Shown here one piece after another: positions 11,802 to 24,087 of a DNA stretch of 64,000 bases; within the stretch, counting starts at the first letter, position 1; every line of letters starts with the position of its first letter. Location: the NCBI GenBank assembly GCA_017607445.1, contig JAEVHH010000006.1:2480001-2544000 (forward strand). Direction: 5' to 3'. Both the position numbers and the translations under genes were made by a program. The stretch is from Histoplasma ohiense (Eukaryota; Ascomycota; Eurotiomycetes; Onygenales; Ajellomycetaceae). The notes beneath the pieces were generated by a model. That model ran no database searches. It had not been told where the DNA came from and was given only the letters and a program-made list of their open reading frames with translations.

Positions 11802-12334
11802 TGTGATGAGTTAGCATCTGTTAGTAATTAACTTCCACAATCAACTCCTCTTCTGCATCTGCTTGTTTCTGACTGTTGTGACCTCATGTAATTCTTGATG
11901 TTCTTTCACTCTATACTTCATGCTTGTGTAGTTTCTAATGATTCTTCTGTGTAGCTCTTAACATTCTTTCACTCCATGCTCTGCATTTGTGTAGTCTCTA
12001 ATGATTCTTCTGTGTAGCTTCTAACATTCTTCTGCTCTGTGTTCTGCACTCACACAGTTTCTAATGATTCTTCTGTGTAGCTCTCAATGATTTCCTCACT
12101 TCACACTCTGTGCTTGTGTAGTTTCTAACAATTCTTATATGTATCTTTTAATGTTCTTCTGCTTCATGCTTCACTGTGAAGTGGCTTCTGATATTCTTTC
12201 ACTTTGAATTTTCCTCTATAAGAATTCTCTTTATATGATCTTTTCTTCTGATTTCTTTTCTCTTTCTTTTCTTAATCAATTTGTAATCTGTATTAGAATA
12301 GTGTTAGATCATTAATTGAAGTATGTCTGTTACA
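11802..12334 (+). repeat. Gyp1-C 5' LTR
   Basis: TGTGATGAG...CTGTTACA, 533 bp, with four to five imperfect ~62-bp internal repeats (TTCTTCTGTGTAGCTCTTAA type) between about 11880 and 12150. The inner 3' end is fully CpG-depleted (GAAGTATGTCTGTTACA), in contrast to the outer ends of other copies. Confidence 0.93.
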
Positions 12335-12782
12335 TTATGAATTGATTCTTCTGTGTTTAAGATTCAAGTGCCTCATTATTAGTTCTTATGTCTGAGTGTG
12401 TTGTTTAAGGCCCGAGTGTCTTGTTATTAGTTCTTACATCTGAGTGTGTTGTTTACAGATCTGAGTGCCTTGTTATTAGTTCTTACACCTGAGTGCGTTG
12501 TTTACAGGCCTGAGTGTCTAATCATTACAAGAGATTCCTCATGAGTCTGAGTGTCTTTATTGTTAGTTATATAGACTGTTGTGTCTAAGCATCTGAGACA
12601 CAATTGACTGTGTTTTACAAAGAGGTCTGAGTGCCTACAAACTGTAACACTGTGAATAGCATTCACAAAGAAGCTTGATAAGCTTAGTGCTGCAACACTG
12701 TGAATAATGTCTGTGAGAGAACTGAGTGTCTACAAGTATCCCCTTTTCTTTTTATTATCATTACATATTCTTAGATATCAAA
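12335..12782 (+). other. Gyp1-C leader with ~28-bp repeats
   Basis: Noncoding leader from the primer-binding side of the LTR to the gag ATG. Between 12368 and 12530 are several repeats with a GAGTG-TTGTTATTAGTTCTTA core, the reverse complement of those in copies A and D. A hairpin-like pair around AAGCTTGAT-AAGCTT precedes gag. There is no gene. Confidence 0.75.
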
Positions 12783-12936
12783 ATGAACTACAAGCAATTC
12801 TACAAACATCTGCCATATTCAAACACAGTGGATGATAACTTAGATCTACAAAGCATTCTTCAGCAGCAGATGCTATAGATGACCGAATTGCAACAATGAT
12901 TTACTGAGATGAGCACTTCTGTATTCATCATTTCTT
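12783..12936 (+). pseudogene. Gyp1-C gag, N-terminal segment
   Basis: Starts ATG AAC TAC (MNYKQFYKHLPYSNTVDDN), homologous to the gag starts in A, G and J. The last five bases TTCTT are duplicated after Gyp3-P at 20332-20336, where the frame continues. Confidence 0.85.
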
Positions 12937-13199
12937 TGTGAGATGTAGTGACAGTGTGAAGAGTAACAGTAGAAGATAGTTTATAGCATAGTGAAGATAG
13001 CAGTAATATATTGCAGAGTGTAGTATAGTAGTGTAATGTAGTGTAGCTAATCACTAAGAAAGAAAAGAAAGAGAAAGAAGATGTGCAAAATACATACATC
13101 AATATATATATACATATAGAAATAGCAGTAGTGAGAGTATAATGGAAAGAGATAAGAATAAGTGAAGATAATAAGGAAATAATAAACAAGTGCATTACA
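12937..13199 (-). repeat. Gyp3-P 3' LTR
   Basis: On the plus strand TGTGAGATGTAG...GTGCATTACA. Next to it the minus strand has a polypurine tract AAAAAAGAGGGGCAAT, the expected plus-strand primer. It is identical in length to the 5' LTR. Confidence 0.93.
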
Positions 13200-13558
13200 A
13201 TTGCCCCTCTTTTTTATAAGAGCTGCCCTCAGTGATTGTATAGATTGCTTGCTAGTAGATAATCACATTCCCATATTGTAAGTTTCATTTGTTCATAGCA
13301 GTGTATCGATCGTGTCCTCTAGATAGCTTGTATATGTGTTGTTATTGATTTTCTAATGAGATGGAATTGGTGGATTCTTTGGTTGCTAGAGATTGCATGC
13401 AGAGAAGCAAAAAGAATTTCTTTTCTCTTGAAAATTTCTCTTCTTTTTTAATTTGATCATCATCAAAGCTTCTTGCTCTTCTGCTGTGATTTCTCATTCT
13501 CAAAAATTTTTAAATTTTTTATATTGTTGTTCTTCCTCTCTCTCTCTTTTTTATTGAA
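13200..13558. other. Gyp3-P noncoding 3' region
   Basis: Sequence between the polypurine tract and the antisense ORF, with T/C-rich runs at 13430-13550. It is conserved in copy I (37275-37630). It would be the upstream region of the plus-strand antisense gene. No ORF is supported. Confidence 0.5.
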
Positions 13559-14418
13559 ATGAGTTTTCTTGATTATTCTGATTTTAAGTAAGTTGTTTCT
13601 TGGATGCTTATCATGTATTATTGTTGGTGTTCCTTGTCAGTGGTGTTATTAGTGTGGTCATGTGTGCCACTAGCTCATTTCCATATAGCATCATTCACTG
13701 TTCACTTGTTATATTGCTCTAGCTCTAATCATGTGACACACAACAGTTGGATTCTGTGTGAATGTTGTGCTCTCAAGCTGAGAGATGTTGACTTCTGATG
13801 TGTGTTGAGGTCAAATGCTCAGAAGCATTGTGAGGCTTGTGTCTCTGCAGAGAAATTCTGTAAACTCATGAGTAATTCTCTTTAATTCTTATTTCCTTTT
13901 TCTTTTTCTTCAAATTTGCTTTTGGATAGATAGTAGTGCTCTTAGCAATGTTGATATACTGATAATGATGCTAGATGCATGATACACCTCTTCTGAGGCA
14001 CATTATGTGTGGATGAGTGTTTATCTTCATGGGGGTGGCAGCTGAGAAGGATATGGCCAATCACAAAAGTCATCTTTGTTGTTTGATAAAACAATTGAAC
14101 ACATCTCATCTGGCAATGCTGTCTGCTCAAGACAGAGCAGAGGTGAATGCTCTGTGATCTCAGCACTGAGCAGCAGCTGAGTCTGCAGGGGTGCAGATTA
14201 TGAAGACAGTGGTTGTACTCATTTCTTTCAGAACAGATACATTAGAGAAAGAGAAGAGTGTGAAGAAGAATATAAGGATTTTGAAAGTGGTGAGCTCTGA
14301 AAGCTCTGTGATGAAGGAGTTGACTGGGGAGAAGTCAGAGAAGTTGACTGAAGAGTCAATGAAGAAGATTGTGAAGATTTCAGCAGTGGAGACAGCAGAA
14401 TATGAGGGGTATGAGCCT
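13559..14418 (+). pseudogene. Antisense accessory ORF of Gyp3 (Cys-rich, Trp-repeat tail)
   Basis: Runs opposite to gag-pol, between chromodomain and 3' LTR. A GTAAGT...TTGTCAG intron is visible at 13588-13640. It is followed by a Cys-rich exon (SWILCECCALKLRDVDF, then after a TGA a CV...HCEACVSAEKFC segment). A second intron, 13872-13929, ends in TTTGGATAG, and the frame of the next exon (SNVDILIMMLDA) is consistent across it. The tail is acidic (YIREREECEEEYKDFE) with Trp codons now TGA, and ends about 14418. Copy I preserves all parts (37630-38619). The start codon is unsettled: the first-exon ATG at 13559 gives the wrong phase. Family not recognised. Confidence 0.55.
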
Positions 14419-14984
14419 CATAATGTGAAGATGTGAAAGAAGATCATGGAGGAATAGGCCTTTCTTCAGCAAGTGTGTCAGCAGATGAGAGAGTTGATGA
14501 AGAAGAGTAGAGAGAAGAAAGCAAATGTTCTGTGAAAGAGACATTTGCTGATGTCTTTGCATCTGAAATGAGACTCAGTGCTTAACAAATACTGGAGGCA
14601 GTATAAGAAGGGGGTGACAGAGGGGGTATGAGAGGAAAGAGAAAGTGAGAGATAAGAGATGAGATGAGAGTGAATGAACTGAGAGCTTTTAGACTTTTCT
14701 TAGAGCCTGTTTTCTTTGTCTTTTTCTTGCTTGTATTTTTTATCTTTTGTATTTATTATACCCAAATTGAATTTTTCCCCTTTTTTTTTTTTTTTTTTTT
14801 CTTTTCTCTGATAAAATCCTTCTAAAAAAATGTATTTGATTGCAGTTTGAGTGAGATTTGCACTTCTAGCATTTTTCAATTTAAGATTTGCACTTCTGAT
14901 GTCTTTCAACTTGATGTTCATGCTTTTGATGTTTGAAGGTATGTTGTTTTTGTATTTGTTGTTCATTTTCTTGTTTGAGAAAGA
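14419..14984. other. Gyp3-P spacer between antisense ORF and chromodomain
   Basis: Purine-rich on the plus strand (14420-14700), then a T-rich run with about 20 consecutive T near 14780. A plus-strand frame at 14191-14436 and a minus-strand frame at 14700-14990 are low-complexity. The latter is the Lys/Asn-rich tail following the pol chromodomain. Confidence 0.5.
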
Positions 14985-17900
14985 TTTCAAATGTCTGAGT
15001 GTTCAATATGTTTTCTTCTGATTCTCATATATTATCACTAGAACCTCAACCTGTCCATCTCACAAGATATTTCAGAGGTTTGTTTTTTCATTGTCATTTT
15101 TCAAGAATTTCTTCAACTTGATATTCTTCATCACTGTCAACAAGTTCTGGTTCTGATTCTGATAGAGCTTCATTTCTGCAGTTGTATGGCTTCAATAAAG
15201 ATACATGGAATACAGAATGGATGCTTCTATATGAAGATGACAGTTCTAATTTATACACTTATTTTTCAATGGTATTCAGAATCTTGAAGAATCCAACATA
15301 TTTATGATTGAGTTTGTGAATCAGATGCAGCAATTGGAGATTTTTTGCATTGAGCATGATATAGTCATCTATTTTAAATTGTTGAGGCTTATGTTTTGCA
15401 TTATAATAGATTTTCTGTGCTTGTTGCATCTTTTGTAGATTCTCAATAAGTTTATGATGTGTTTCCTTGATATGTTTCATGTGGCTAGCAGCATGTATGG
15501 CAATCAATTGTGATGATTTGCTGACATTAATTTTCAAATCAGATCAATATCCCATTAAGGCTTCTGTGGATGCCATTTCAGTAGAGGCATGTTGAGAGGT
15601 ATTGTAAACAAACTGCATCAGCAGTAGTCAGTGTGCTCAGTCATCTTGATGATAGTTGATAAAGCATCAGAGATAATGTTTCAAGATTTGATTTTGTCAT
15701 TTCATTTGATCATCTGTTTGAGAGTGAAAGGCTGTTGAAAGTTTCTGACATGCATCTAGCATATAACAAAAGATGAATCAATAATGGCTTGTAAATAGTG
15801 AATCTTGATTGAATATATGATTTTTAGATACTCTGTAAATTGTATAGAACTTGGTATAAACAATTTCCACTAGTTTGTCAGCTGTAATGTTTTTGATGCA
15901 AGGAATATAGATCATAAACTTGATATATATATTCACAATCACTAAAATTGCATCATAGATTTGGTGGAGGAATGTAGAGGCTGACAAGCCTGTAATAAAA
16001 TCCATAGTAATGAACTCAAAAGAATTTGATGATAAGAGAATTGTATTCAATTCCTCATATTGTCTGTGCTGTTTTGACTTTACTCTTTGACAAGTATCAT
16101 AAGTGAATATATAATCTTTGATATCTCTGACTAGCTCATGTCAATAGTATTTGTTCTGAATACTGTCTATAAACTTTTTTATATCAAAGTGACCTCTCTG
16201 TGGATCATCATGATTTGCACTGATAATTTCATCAATGAGTGTCTTTTGTTGAGGGACATACACACAACCATCAGCACACAATATATCATTTTCAGAAATT
16301 GTTTATAGCATATTTTCAGTGACAGTCATACTCTTCTCTTTTATCTTCTCTCTTTGCTCAGCAGCAAAAGAATCAATCTTCTGTGCTTTACTCAGAAATG
16401 AGATGAAGAATTCAGATATTTCTGTGTATGCTGAGTCCTCAAAAATAGCTTTATTGACTGCAATTCAGAACATATATTGCTCAACACACAACAGAGAAGA
16501 AGAGTTTACACAAGAGATAGAAGACATTGATGTATGAAGTGTTTTTCACTCATTAAAAGAAGCATTTTGCTCATTAGAGATTCATGCACAGACTATATCA
16601 GAAGAAATATCATTTTGAAAAGAAGTATCAGCTTCTCAGCCTAGTCTAACTTTATGTTTCAGCTTCTGTTGCAGAGTAGATAATATAGTTTGATCATTAT
16701 AGATCTCACTGTAGTCTGTATGACAACTGAGCTCATCAGCTGAATTCTTTGATTCAGAGTAGTGCAGTAATACAAAATCATAAGTAGATAAAGTTTTCAC
16801 TCATCTGATCTGACATCTGTTCAGTTTCTTAGTCATCATAAAGTACTGCAGATTGGCATGATCAGATCAGACTTGAATTGAATACTGACTTCTCTTCAGA
16901 TAGTGTCTTCAATTCTTCAATACTGCTATAATAGTCAAGAGTTCTTTATCATGAGTATCATAACACATTTCCACATCAATCAACTTTCTTGATCAGAAGA
17001 CAACTGAGTGTCAGTGCTCATCATTCTGCAACTGTGACAGAATAGCAGTGACTGCAAAAGTGAATACATCAGATTCAATCTGAATACACTGAGCTGAATC
17101 AAAATGAGCTAATAGAGAAGCATATATAAAGCACAATTTGAGCTCATCAAAAGCATTTTGAGCATCTTCTGTTCACATAAAAGTGGCTTTTCTTTCCCTC
17201 TTCTTGCTCCCTTTTGTAAGTTCAAATAATGGGGCTGCAATAGAGGAGAAAGACTTAATAAATCATCAATAGAAATTAGCAAAGCTCAAGAAGAATTGAA
17301 CCTCTTTAATTGATTTAAATATAGATCATTTCACAATAGTGGAGACTCTGTCTGACTTCATCTCAACATCATTTGTATCTATAACAAACCTCAGAAACAA
17401 GACTTTGTCCACTTCAAATTCACACTTAGAGAGTTTTGCAAATAGATTCACATACTCAAGACATTCTAGCATCTTAGTAACATACACTTTATGTTTCTGC
17501 TTTGAATTGGAGAATATGAGAATGTCGTCCAAATAGACAATGCAACATATATCCAACAAATCAGACAAGGCATTGTTAATGTATGCTTGAAATATCACTG
17601 AAGTATTAGCTAGTTCAAATGATATAACTATATATTCAAAATATTCATATCTTGTTCTAAAGGCTGTCTTTCAATGATCTTTTGTCACTATAAATATGCA
17701 GTGATAGGCATCTTGAAGGTCCAGCTTAGTGAATACTTTGGCTTTTGAAAGCCTGTCAAGTAATTCACTTATTAGAGATAGAGAGTATCAATTCTTGATG
17801 ATGATTCAATTTAATTCTTGATAGTCTACACAAAGACAGAGTCCATCATCTTTTTTGAGGACAAAGAGAATCAGTGCATCAGTCAGACTACTGAACAGTT

Positions 17901-18640
17901 GTATTCACTCTTTATCTAATACATTTTTTAAATATTCTCTTAGAGTGGCTAACTCAGTTTCAGAGAGATTGTATATTGATATAAATGAAGATTGTGTATC
18001 AGGTTTAAGATCTATACAGTGTTCCATTTCTTCTGATCTTTTTGTGCTTATAGCAGCTTCTTTGGAGAAGATATGCACATATGGTATGACATAATCAGAT
18101 AGATCAGTCAGCAAGTCTGAATACACAGCTGAGAATACATATAAAACATGCTTTGAGTCTTTTGGATATTCTGTAGATAATACTACAAGCATTTCTACTC
18201 TAGCTTCTGTGAGAACTTCAGCTAAAACATTTTGTTCAGAAATAATTTGAGACTGTTGTTCATCTTCAGAGCTTCTAAAGAAGAATTGTTCATCTGATCA
18301 ATCTATAAGAGAATTCATTTGTCTTAACCAAGGAAATTCTAATACAAGATTGTAGTTCTTCATCTTCATCACATGAAAGAAATGAGATGTCTGCTGTGTA
18401 TTACTCTTGTGATCAGTGACAGTAGTTGCAATGTTATACTCTTCAAAGGAGCATATTATGCATTCATCAATTGATTTGATCATTTTGATTTTGTGGTGAG
18501 CAGCTTCTAGATTGTGATTCTTTGTTCAAAATTCATCAACACAGTTCACTTCTGACTCAGAGTCTACTAGTGCAAGCACTTTTTGCAGATTCTTAGATGT
18601 AGCAAGTTCCACTGTGACAGTGAAACTTAAGGTGTTTTTG
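14985..18640 (-). pseudogene. Gyp3-P pol (protease, RT, RNase H, integrase, chromodomain)
   Basis: The protease motif region (18537-18580) reads L-V-D-S-E-S-E-V-N, with Gly of DSG changed to Glu. RT catalytic box Tyr-Leu-Asp-Asp is intact at 17524-17535 with a surviving CpG (CCIVYLDDILIFSNS). RNase H covers about 16650-17200. The integrase core lies in 15778-16050 (FITMDFITGLSA). A C-terminal chromodomain at about 14985-15140 has YQVEEILE ... LKYLVR..TG...S.NI. Multiple TGA stops at Trp positions; inactive. Confidence 0.88.
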
Positions 18641-18699
18641 TATTGACTTTTCATGCTTATGACTGTTATTGCAAGCTGAATGATGTATTTTAAGCATTT

Positions 18700-20021
18700 T
18701 TTGAGTTCTTTGAGTTCTTCATGTCTTTTGTATCAGATTTTGAGTTGGACTTGGTGTTTTTGGATTCATCTTTGAGTTGTTTGAAACACAAATCAATGAT
18801 ATGTTCTGGTCACTTGCAATAACAGTAATATTTCAATCAAATAGAGTCATCAGACTTTGTAGTGTCATTCCATCTGCATTTGTTTTGTGATCTATTATCA
18901 GCATTATTTCTGTTGTTAAAACTTTGAGTGGGGTTTTTGAAATTTGACTTCTCTTTAAGCTTCTTCCATCTCTCTGGCAGATTTGATTCTGTCATTGCAA
19001 GCTTATGTAGAGTGGCATCATAGCTTAACTCTTTCAATTTGATTGCATATTTGTCAAATTCTCAGTGAATGGAAGGTAGAACTTTCATATAGAGATGTGA
19101 TTTCTGATGGTATTCACTATAAGAATGCTGCAGATGCTCTTCAATTGATTGTAAATATGAAACAAATTGTTGAACTGTCTGATCTTCTTGTTGCTCTGTT
19201 TTTCAGTACTGTCTATTGACATCTTGAAAACTTCTATCTGAATTGATGACTTGACATTGCATTCAACTAACAAATTCTTCCCATGGTGGCAAAGTTCATA
19301 TATCATGTATATGTTGATACCAACATTGTTGCATCTTGACATTGAAATGAGTAACAGCTTCGATGATCTTTCAATGGTCATATTCATTGTAGTAATCAAG
19401 ATCACTGACATGGAAAATGATAGCAGCTGTAACAAAGTTTTTGAATTTCTTTATGTTTTGATCTCAGAACTTTTCCACATCTCTCTGAGAAAAGTGATCA
19501 CTCATGTCAGAATCTCAAAGTTCTAATTGTCAATGTGGTACCTGACTACATCTCCCACTGACAGTAGTCACAGTGCTTTTTATTAAGATGTTGAGTGTTT
19601 GTAGTGTGGCTTCTGATAATCTGATAATATTTGTGATGTTATCACAGTTATCATTCATACTAGTTGCATCTCTACTATGATTCAGATGCACTTCTAGTGT
19701 ATTTCAGATGACTGAAATTGTTTCATTCAATTCTTGCAGTAAAGTGTCACACTGATGTTGAAGTTCTTGCAGTTCTTTCTCAGTCTGTAATTTTTTGATT
19801 CTTCTGATCACAGCTATCTTTTTAGTCTCAATTGTGCTGAGATCTTCAGAAGAGATATTCTCTTCTGAACTATACTCAGAGTCTGATTCCATAAAGAAAG
19901 ATGATGCTTGTTGCACACTTTCAGTGACAGAAGTGCATGTTTTGCAGTTTTCTTTCATGATGTTTGTTGCTATGAGTTCAGCAGTAGCATGAGTACAGTG
20001 GATGCTGCAGATAGAGGTCAT
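18700..20021 (-). pseudogene. Gyp3-P gag
   Basis: Starts at an ATG at 20021 (MTSICSIHCTHATAELIATN). It has an acidic Ser/Glu segment, a coiled-coil-like Lys/Glu/Leu stretch (19704-19830), a central capsid part (19085-19435) and a zinc-knuckle remnant near 18795-18840 (CYCK.PEHIIDLC). Broken by stops. The capsid part resembles the retrotransposon gag family by residue pattern only. Confidence 0.75.
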
Positions 20022-20068
20022 GACTATTACTCAACAGATCATCTCTCAAAGATTGAGTGATTAGAAAC

Positions 20069-20331
20069 TGTGAGATGTAGTGACAGTGTGAAGAATAACA
20101 GTAGAAGATAGTTTATAGTGTAGTGAAGATAGCAGTAATATATTGCAGAGTGTAGTATAGTAGTGTAATGTAGTGTAGCTAATTGCTAAGGAAGAAAAGA
20201 AAGAGAAAGAAGATGTGTGAAATACATACATCAATATATATATACATATAGAAATAGCGGTAGCGAGAGTATAATGGAAAGAGGTAAGAATAAGCAAAGA
20301 TAATAAGGAAATAATAAATGAGTGCATTACA
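20069..20331 (-). repeat. Gyp3-P 5' LTR
   Basis: 263 bp, plus-strand TGTGAGATGTAG...GAGTGCATTACA. It retains two CpGs (ATAGCGGTAGCGAG) that the partner LTR has lost. TTCTT follows. Confidence 0.93.
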
Positions 20332-21196
20332 TTCTTCTACACCCATATCTTACAAAAAGCTCTCAAGAGAGAAGCTTTCAATTCTCAATAAATACAAGAG
20401 AGATCTAGCACTCTATCTTGTGTAGAAGTCAAAAACAAACATCAAATTGAACATTGATGAATGAGCAATAGACTCACTATTCAATCAAGTGTGATATATT
20501 CATAGCAGATTGAATGATGATGTGTTAGCAAAATTTCAATTCTGAATAAGTCATTGTCAGAATCATCAATGTATGTCAGAGCTAGTCTTTCAACAACTCA
20601 ACTCTCTCTTCCTCAATTCTACATTTCAAGCCAAGATATTGAACTGGCTTAATCAGACTCATCAGATGAATGTTGTGTTGACAACTTATCTTTCTGAATT
20701 TGATTGCAAGCTTCTAGAAGCAGATGAGCAAGACTGAGATGATGCTGTCAAAATCAATATATTGTTCAAGAACTTGAACTTTCAGTTGCATAACTGAAGT
20801 ATAGAATATTCAAAGCTTTCAATATACAGCAAATTCTGTACTGATCTTCATTTATTGAACAACAATCTGTCTCAGTTTTATATGCTTCAAAATTGCAGAG
20901 AATTCTGCTGAACAAATATGTACACTCTGAATCACTCTACAGCATTCTCTGTCTCTGAATTAGAATCAATAAACTGAATCTCACACATAAATACATGTTG
21001 TCTGAGGATTCTCAACATCTCAGAGAAGAACATTATCAACTGAATCATCAGAGAAGTCTGCATACACTGTGACAAGTCAGAGCACTTCACAAATCAATGT
21101 CTGAATGCAATCATCTCAAGTAAACCCCTCACATGTGTGAACACTGTGTTGTCTGTGGATAGGCAAGAACAGAGAAAAGATGAGCTCTCACTCTAA
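20332..21196 (+). pseudogene. Gyp1-C gag, C-terminal segment
   Basis: Continues gag after Gyp3-P. It includes the capsid region and the zinc knuckle near 21060-21110 (CIHCDKSEHFTNQC). It ends at TAA (21194-21196) in the same position as in the other copies. Several TGA codons interrupt it. Confidence 0.85.
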
Positions 21197-24087
21197 AACA
21201 TGAATGAGAGCTCAAGAAGCAGAAAGCTAGCTGAAGATTCAAGCAGAAGATGCAAATGAATACAATCATAATTTCTATCATTGTAAATAGTCTAGTTAAT
21301 GTATGAGCAATGATAGACAGTGGTTTTTTTCATTACATTCTTATAGACATTCAGCTGGTTGAGAAGCATAAGCTTCAGCATATTCTTTTTCTCAAACTGT
21401 ATAAGCTCAGTGAATTTTATGGCCTCAGAGAATCAGTCTTCTACAACATGATAAGATTTAACATTGACATAGAAGAATATGAGAAAAAGAATGTATATGC
21501 ATACAAAATACAAGATCTTGAGTACAATCTAATACTCAGTCTATCATAACTCACAGAATTTGAAATCTTGTTGAACACATACAACTGCTGCCTTATTTTC
21601 TTAGAAGATGATCATGTTTATGAAAAGAATGTTACTAGAACTGCTGATCTCACTCAGATATCAGTGAAAGTGTACAAACTACTAACCCATCAAATGCATG
21701 AGAAGAAGAACATCCAAGTGTTCACTGCTAGTATGATGAATATTAAAAAAGCATTAGAAAAGTTAGAATTCAAAGATCTCAAGAAACTGTATAAGAAACT
21801 ATCTGAATTGTATGAAGACTTCACAGACATGTTTGATGAGAAAGAAGCTGAAAAGCTTCCCTCTCATTGAGAATCTGATATAGATCATACAATTGAGCTC
21901 ATTAAAAAAGATGATAAGAATTCACAACTGCTCTGAGATTTTCTCTACAGCATGTCACACAATGAGCTTCTCATTCTATGAAAAACATTCAATGAATTAC
22001 TGAACAAAGACTTTATTTATGTTAGCAACTCATCTGCTGCAGTATCTATACTATTTATGAAGAAATCAGAAGAAGACTTATGATTCTGTGTTGACTACTG
22101 AGAACTCAATAAGATTACACAGAAGAACTGATACCCTCTTCCACTCATCAACAAAACACTTGAATAAATAGAAAAAGCAAATGATTTATGAAGTTTGACA
22201 TCTCTGCAGCCTTCTATAAGATAAGGATTAATGAAGATGATGAATGACTAACTGCTTTTCATATATGTTATGAATTATATGAATGAACAGTGACTCTCTT
22301 TGAATTAGTGAACACTTCAAGCACATTTCAGAAATACATTAACTGAGCTCTACAAGATCTGCTCAATGAGATTGCCTCAGTGTACATGAATGATATTCTG
22401 ATTTTCACTGATGGATTGCTTACTGAGCACTGCAAGTATATACAACAAGTGCTTGATCATCTATGAAAAGCTGAACTGTAAGTGAACATTGACAAATGTG
22501 ACTTTGAGATCAAGTCTACAATCTATCTAGAATTCATCATCAAAGCTGAAAAAGATGTATGCATGAATTCTAAGAAGATGAAAGCAATTCTCAACTGAGA
22601 GGCATCAGTCTTGATAAAAGAGACTAGAAGCTTTCTAGAATTCACTAACTTCTACTGAAGATTTATCAAAGATTTCTCTGATATTGTACAATCACTGATG
22701 AATCTGACTCAGAAAGATGCTGTATTTCAATGAACTGATGAAGCAGACACAGCATTCAAAAAGCTGAAGTGTATGTTTACAAGCACTTCAATACTGCAAT
22801 CATTCAATTCAGATAAGCATACAATTCTTGAAACAGATGTCTCAGATTATGTAGTAGATGAAGTACTAATGCAATATGATAATGAAGATGTTCTATAACT
22901 CTGTATCTTCATCTTGAAAAAGATGTTGTCTGCTGAATGCAACTATGAGATCTACAATAAGAAGCTTCTAGTGATCATATAATATCTTGAAGAATGAGAG
23001 TCTGAATTTATGAGTGTTGAGAAATTTGAGATTGTTATTGATCATGAGAACTTAGAATACTTCACAATCATTTGTAAGCTCACTGAGAGGTATATATGTT
23101 GGTCATTGTTTCTTAGCTGTTTTTCATTCACAATTTGTTATCAATCTGAAGTAGAGAACACTCTTGCAGATGCTCTGTCTCACTGAGAACAAGATATATC
23201 ATCTGATGACTTAGATAACAGATGAAAACACTGAGAGTATCAGTTAATCAATTCTGCAATTATAGAAAGTTCTACACAATCAGATGAATCTCATATACAT
23301 ATCAATCAGTTTCAAGCTCAAGAACCCTTACTTGAAGAACAATGAAGACTAGCAGCAGAAGCAGATGAATTCTGACAGCAAATCACTGAAACTGTACAAA
23401 GTAAAGCATCTCAATTTCCCACAGATGTATATTCAAGAATGAATATCTCAGTATATTTGATCAACAATGACAACTGCTTACACTTTTGAGATAGATGATG
23501 AGTCTCTGATTCAGAATCTCTACAAATATGAATCATGCAAGAAATTCATGACTCATCAATGACTGAACACTCAGAATGTGAAATCATGTACAACATCATT
23601 GCTCAAGAATTCTACTGATCAGATATATTGAAAGACATACACTGATTTGTATGCAACTGTGATTGCTGTGGCTCAGTGATAGTATGATATGAACATTGAA
23701 AAGAGATGCTGAAGCTTCTATCTGTTTCTGATCAAACTTGATATAATATAGCTATTGATTTTGCAGTTTTCTTATCTGAAAGTGGAGGTTCTATGAACAT
23801 TCTAGTCATTGTCAACTGACTCAGTAAGAATGTAATACTACAGCTCTGTGACAAAATGAATGCTGAAGTAATTGCAGATGTCTTCATCAGAAGTCTGTTC
23901 TATTGTATACACAGTCTATCTTCATTCATTGTGTCAGATAGAGACAGTCAATTCATCAGTGCACTCTGAGTCTGTGTATGCCAATTATTAAGAATTGAAC
24001 AAAAGTTATCAACAGTGTATCACTCAGAGACTGATGAAGCTATTGAGAGAATGATACAAACAGTAAAGAATATTCTTTGTAAGTTCT
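21197..24087 (+). pseudogene. Gyp1-C pol, first segment
   Basis: The protease Asp-Ser-Gly is kept at 21310-21324. The reverse transcriptase box is changed to Tyr-Met-Asn-Asp at 22383-22394. RNase H follows (about 22700-23200), then integrase HHCC (about 23590-23690, NCDCCGS) and core (about 23750-24087). It is cut by Gyp1-D; GTTCT at 24083-24087 recurs at 30195. Confidence 0.9.

Larger units (their letters stand above)
12937..20331 (-). mobile_element. Gyp3 copy P, complete gypsy chromovirus
   Basis: 7395 bp, with two LTRs of exactly 263 bp (12937-13199, 20069-20331) and TSD TTCTT on both sides. Minus-strand order from the right: 5' LTR, gag, protease, RT, RNase H, integrase, chromodomain, antisense ORF, polypurine tract, 3' LTR. 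It is inserted in the gag of Gyp1-C. Frames are broken, mainly by TGA. The same family supplies copy I (37030-38619) and a solo LTR at 53804-54066. Confidence 0.95.

Noticed and set aside
11880..12150. Clustered repeats of about 62 bp as a possible independent satellite
   Set aside because: They occur only inside Gyp1 LTRs at fixed positions, so they are LTR-internal repeats.
12860..13195. Recurrent hydrophobic ORF (MHLFIISLL...) found in every Gyp3 LTR (also 20061-20327, 36884-37270, 53736-54146)
   Set aside because: It is the translation of the T-rich LTR in its sense direction; it recurs because the LTR recurs. There is no evidence of a separate membrane protein.
14700..14990. Lys/Asn-rich minus-strand ORF ending in a Lys run as a separate gene
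   Set aside because: It is continuous with the pol C-terminal region beyond the chromodomain and its tail is the translation of a poly-T tract.
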